Source: Cymbidium sinense (taxonomy: Eukaryota > Streptophyta > Magnoliopsida > Asparagales > Orchidaceae). From it: a DNA stretch of 64,000 nucleotides. The notes beneath the pieces were generated by a model. It was not told the origin of the DNA. It saw nothing but the letters and a program-made list of their open reading frames with translations, and searched no databases. Made by a program: the position numbers and the translations under genes. The DNA lies in the NCBI GenBank assembly GCA_021442155.1, contig CM038222.1, forward strand, positions 55,361,352-55,425,351, in the 5' to 3' direction. Positions 60,546 through 64,000 of this stretch are shown here, one piece after another. How positions within the stretch are numbered: the first letter of the stretch is position 1; each line of letters opens with the position of its first letter.

Positions 60546-61069
60546 TTATGCTTCTTTTATTGGTATCAGATAAATAAAAACAAAATAAAATAAATAATTA
60601 TATTCAATTGGAGCTTCTTTTTTTTAATTTGAATGTGATTTGAAAGTTCCAAATTCACATTGAATTACATCTACATCATCCTAACTGTTCAACATTAGTC
60701 AAGAAAATAAGCTGCATATCTAATTAATTAAATTGATTTAGTACAAAGCTTTAGCCGCATGTTTCTAATATTTAAATGTCATGATCAAACATCTATCTCA
60801 TATGATAACGACAACTGTGCCAATATATTAGAAAAAATTTAGCTTAAGATATTTTTTGTCTTAATTATTGATTATAATTAGTTTTAAATAAATTACTATA
60901 AAATTTTAATAATTTTTAATGTATTAAATATGTCTATAAATAAATTTAATAGCTGTTAGATTTATCTTAATTAGAACTTTTATAGGTGTGCTGACCAAAA
61001 AATTTCCTTTTTACCGGGCCCACCAGGACTTTCACCGCTTTTACCTCCGGTAGCAGACGAACAAGTCTC
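60546..61069. other. Upstream region of the GA2ox gene
   Basis: AT-rich DNA runs to about 61010, then a short GC-richer stretch with CACCGCTTTTACCTCCGG just before the TATA box. No well-defined hormone-response element stands out by eye. Confidence 0.4.
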
Positions 61070-61077
61070 TATATATT
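61070..61077 (+). promoter_or_regulatory. Probable TATA box of the GA2ox gene
   Basis: TATATATT in CTCTATATATTAATATG lies 96 bp before the start codon, so transcription would begin near 61100, with a pyrimidine-rich 5' UTR of about 65 nt. An ATG at 61081 would open a 19-codon upstream frame (stop at 61138-61140) only if transcription began further upstream. Confidence 0.45.
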
Positions 61078-61165
61078 AATATGAGACAAGGAAAACTCCC
61101 CCTCCGTGTTGCTCACACTTCATCTTCTTCAGACACTTAAATCATCTCAACAACACTGCAGCTCC

Positions 61166-61921
61166 ATGGTCTCCGGTGATCCCAACCCTCCATTTCTAAA
61201 ATCCTACGAGTTTCTCCTCGATGACCGTATTTCTTCCGCTCCGCCGCCGCCGCCTCCTCCTCCGGAGAAGGAAGCCGTCGTCGACTTGCCACTCATTGAT
61301 CTCAGCCGTCTGACCCTCGACCCCGAGGAATGCAAGGCTGAGATTCGCGTGGCCGCCGCCGAATGGGGTTTCTTTCAGGTCATTGGCGTATACATGATAA
61401 TAACAATATAAATTTCGAATCTTCGTCTTAAATCCCGAATAATTCTGTTCCAGGTGGTCAACCATGGCGTGCCGGGGGAGCTTCTGGAGAGAATGCGGAT
61501 GGTGGAGGCTGACCTGTTCCGACGTCCTTTCGCTGAGAAGGAGAAAGGAAACTTGCTTGACTTTGCGGCGGGGTACTGTTACTCGTGGGGCACGCCGACG
61601 GCCACGTCTCTGAGAGATTTATCGTGGTCCGAGGCGTATCACATCCCCATGACGCCATCAGCGATGCCGACGAAGCTCAAGGCCAGGTACGACATCTTGC
61701 ATGCATTGTCGGGTCGGGTTTCGATCCGGACCTCTTTTTTCGAAGATCCGAACCGACCAATGCATTAATCTCTCCATTGATCCCCCTAATAAATATTTGT
61801 TCATTTGTTATATAGTTTGGCTATATAATTAACTCAAATTTATCTTATATTTTTATAAATGTATTTATTTAAAGAGTTAATTAGGAATTATTGATTGCAT
61901 TTAACTTGATAATAATACATA

Positions 61922-62014
<93 letters not shown>

Positions 62015-64000
62015 TTCTAGTGTTCATCATGTTGAATTGATATTTAGTTTGATTTTATCTTATGTTTTTAAGTTTATCTATTTAAGAGCATATTTACCTC
62101 AAAAATATTCTGATTATATTCATATATAAATAAATATTTGCATATATGTGCTTTTGATGTGCATGCATGAATATATAGAACATTAATTTATTGAATATAC
62201 ATATATTTCTTGTGTGCGTGTACACACATTGTGATGATATGTATATTCTATAATTTATCTACAGATTTTTTAATTTATTTATTAATTCGATTAAATCAGT
62301 TATAAGATTACATTTATTTATAATATTGTTGGGTGCTAGAAAAAGAGTTACGGTAAAATAAAATTTTACGTCTTAGCCTTGTTGAGAAATCCAGCAAGAC
62401 CTTGTTGAGAAATCCAGCACACATACACAAATATTTGAAGAGATAACGAAAAATTCTAGGATTTTTATGTGAAAAAATCCTGAAAAGAGCGAAAAAATCA
62501 CGGGGCCTAACCTAGTAAAAATATTCCACTATATATCTGTTTTAGAGTACAAAGTTTAAGTTTTCTCAATAACTGGATTACAGAGTTGTAAGTGAGAAAG
62601 CATGACAACGAAATTCAAATCAACAACTATACATCAGAATTTATAATTGTTGGCGATCGGCGATGGTAATTAGTGATAATCTAGCGACTCTCGGGTAGTG
62701 GTAGCTTCGTGATAAAGCAGCGTCGATGGTGACAAATAATAGTACGATGGCGGCGGTGGTGTGGCGGCTCGGTGGTGGCGGTCGAGGCAAGCTACGACAA
62801 TCGGCGGTGGTTAACGGCGGTGGTCGACCGTGGTTGATGGCGGCAAGGATCGGCGGTGGTGGCCGATGACGGGGACTGGCGGTGATTGGCGAGTGATTGG
62901 CAGCAATGGTCGTCAATTGGTGGCACGATTATGCTTTGAGGTTCTTCAAGCCTCAAAGCTCTCTCTTCTCCTTTGCTTCGGGGGCCCCTCATATGAAGAA
63001 TAAAAAAATATTTATAGATTAGAGAAGTGGCGTTTCAGAATTAATTGCAAAATCAAACAAAGATGGCTCAAAATGATTTGATCATCTATGTATTTTAAGT
63101 ATTTAAATACTTAAATGAAGTCAAACCGAGAGATCTTGGGCTTGTTTAGACTCATCAAGATTGATTTTATAAACACTCCATATTTAGGAGCTATTTAGGG
63201 ATTTGACTAATATCTCAAAATTTTTAATTATATTTTAAGCACTTAATCTGAGATAATCTCGACTAAGAATCAAATTATTTTCGATATCAAGATTCATACT
63301 TCAACTAGTGGAATTTTTAGTGTCATATCAAATATATATGTAGGTCGTAGTATTTCTACTACATATTAGATCCTCTTAGAATTTTAATATTATTAGGATA
63401 AGATATTAATATTAATAAAAATTATTAGTAAGCAACACTATCAACCAACTTAGTAGTCAAATGAATCAACTTTATATAGCATATTTACGAGGAAGCTATC
63501 AAGTTTAAAAATGCAACTTTAATTAAACTTGGTGTTAAATAAACATGTATTATAAAACATAAATAAGTAGCTTGAATTCATGAATAATAGTAATATAATA
63601 GATAAATTAATAAGACTCCTACATAATCACATATTAATAATTTTTAAATTGTATCTTAAATGATATATTATAGAGCCTTACTCAAGCAAATTAACGGGCT
63701 TTAAATAATATTATTTATCATATTAATGAACAGAGTACTAAACTATTCAAGATTCATAAGAGTATTTATAAAAGTGTTAAAATTCTTCGATTAGCTCAGC
63801 AAATTAAATCATCGTGAATCTAATAAATATTTAATGGCTTTTTTAATACTTAATAAAAATATTAATTAATACATGCAGGCGTGTGATAGATGAATATGCC
63901 ATGAGAATGGCTCAGCTTTCATATCAGCTTGCGGGGATATTAGCTGAAGACTTTGAAGGAAAAGAAGGAAGAGAGAGCATTCAGTACATGGAAGAGCAGT
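61166..64000 (+). CDS. Gibberellin 2-beta-dioxygenase, C20-GA2ox type (3' end off-window)
   Basis: The predicted enzyme is a cytosolic 2-oxoglutarate/Fe(II) dioxygenase that hydroxylates gibberellins at C-2 and so inactivates them, lowering GA signalling. Exon 1 is 61166-61378 (71 codons; ATG in CTCCATGG), with a proline run and then LPLIDLSRLT and AAAEWGFFQ of the DIOX_N domain. Exon 2, 61454-61686, gives VVNHGVPGELLERM and then YSWGTPTATSLRDLSWSEAY, a signature of the GA2ox8-like C20 group. Exon 3 starts at 63879 (RRVIDEYAMRMAQLSYQLAG) and runs off the window. Both introns are GT-AG (61379-61453, 75 bp; 61687-63878, 2192 bp) and phases agree. The HxD...H iron ligands and the RxS 2-oxoglutarate site lie off-window. 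No stop or frameshift is seen. The alternative is another GA-oxidase-like dioxygenase; the PTATSLR-SWSEA block favours C20-GA2ox. Confidence 0.85.
61918..62011. repeat. (TA)n microsatellite in GA2ox intron 2
   Basis: More than forty TA units, with one TG interruption near the start, lie about 230 bp after the 5' splice site. Length changes here are likely among individuals. The tract is also self-complementary and could fold in the pre-mRNA. Confidence 0.95.
62327..63330 (-). mobile_element. Solo LTR of the element E family in GA2ox intron 2
   Basis: Read on the minus strand it starts TGATATGACACTAAAAATTC and ends TTTCTAGCACCCAACA, the same ends and landmarks as the LTRs at 50826 and 54872. 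It is 1004 bp, with TG/CA termini, flanked by perfect 5-bp duplications AATAT (62322-62326 and 63331-63335). With no internal region, it is the product of recombination between two LTRs. The copy contains a GGCGGTGGT-rich stretch (about 62747-62900) that creates meaningless open frames. Its TATA box faces against the gene. Confidence 0.9.
63009..63016 (-). promoter_or_regulatory. TATA box of the solo LTR, antisense to GA2ox
   Basis: TATAAATA on the minus strand lies where it does in the two LTRs of element E. If active it would start transcription leftward through intron 2 toward exons 2 and 1, antisense to the gene. Confidence 0.4.

Noticed and set aside
61106..61165. Upstream in-frame extension of GA2ox from a GTG codon
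   Set aside because: GTG is not a usual plant start; the ATG at 61166 in CTCCATGG gives the normal N-terminus for the family.
61196..61658. Minus-strand frames opposite GA2ox exons 1 and 2
   Set aside because: They are shadows of GC-rich coding exons whose plus-strand frame has clear GA2ox motifs and matching splice sites.
62641..62992. Minus-strand frames rich in Pro, His and Arg near 62.8 kb
   Set aside because: They lie wholly inside the solo LTR over a GGCGGTGGT-rich stretch that is not coding in the two related LTRs.

Overview
The window is plant nuclear DNA, most likely from a monocot with a large, repeat-rich genome. It is strongly AT-rich and mostly made of decayed retrotransposons. 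It has plant-type LTR elements (Ty3/gypsy, Tat-like), plant RTE-type LINE 3' ends, and a GC-rich, GT-AG-spliced gibberellin 2-oxidase gene at the right edge. The monocot call rests only on exon GC content and style. No prokaryotic features are present.

Layout. Positions 1-48,044 are fragments of one family of very large Ty3/gypsy (Tat-like) elements. Element A is nearly complete: 5' LTR 1-6980 (its start lies before the window), internal part 6981-20405, 3' LTR 20406-27542. The LTR is about 7.1 kb, which is exceptional. The internal part has a leader holding about 20 tandem hairpins (7.5-9.4 kb), a decayed gag (about 11.0-12.2 kb), a decayed pol in the order protease, RT, RNase H/linker, integrase (12.7-17.55 kb), and a 3' zone of degenerate repeats (17.6-20.1 kb). 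Two further forward LTR fragments follow, B (27543-32702) and C (32768-38348). Then comes an inverted copy D on the minus strand: LTR 41091-48044 and a pol fragment 38349-41090. C and D meet tail to tail. Every copy is broken by stops, frameshifts or deletions.

Positions 48,045-50,825 are non-repetitive-looking DNA with a cluster of G-box/ABRE-like motifs. Positions 50,826-55,543 are a second, non-coding LTR element (E), with LTRs of about 0.7-0.8 kb around two different tandem arrays and a GC-rich core. From 55.5 to 61 kb the DNA is AT-rich, with microsatellites, two 5'-truncated RTE-type LINE tails on the minus strand, and a few small inverted repeats.

The only convincing host gene is a gibberellin 2-beta-dioxygenase of the C20-GA2ox type, on the plus strand. 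Three exons are visible (61166-61378, 61454-61686, 63879 to the window edge). Its second intron contains a long TA microsatellite and a 1004-bp solo LTR of the E family, inverted, with TG/CA ends and a perfect 5-bp target duplication.

The strongest unusual signals are the hairpin array in the leader of element A, in which the stem sequences differ between units while pairing is largely kept; the 7-kb LTR itself, with TTGAC-rich zones and a motif block present in one, two or three copies in different LTRs; the large inverted-repeat geometry of C/D; and the solo LTR inside the GA2ox intron. All alignments were made by eye, so percent identities and exact breakpoints of old fragments are not given.
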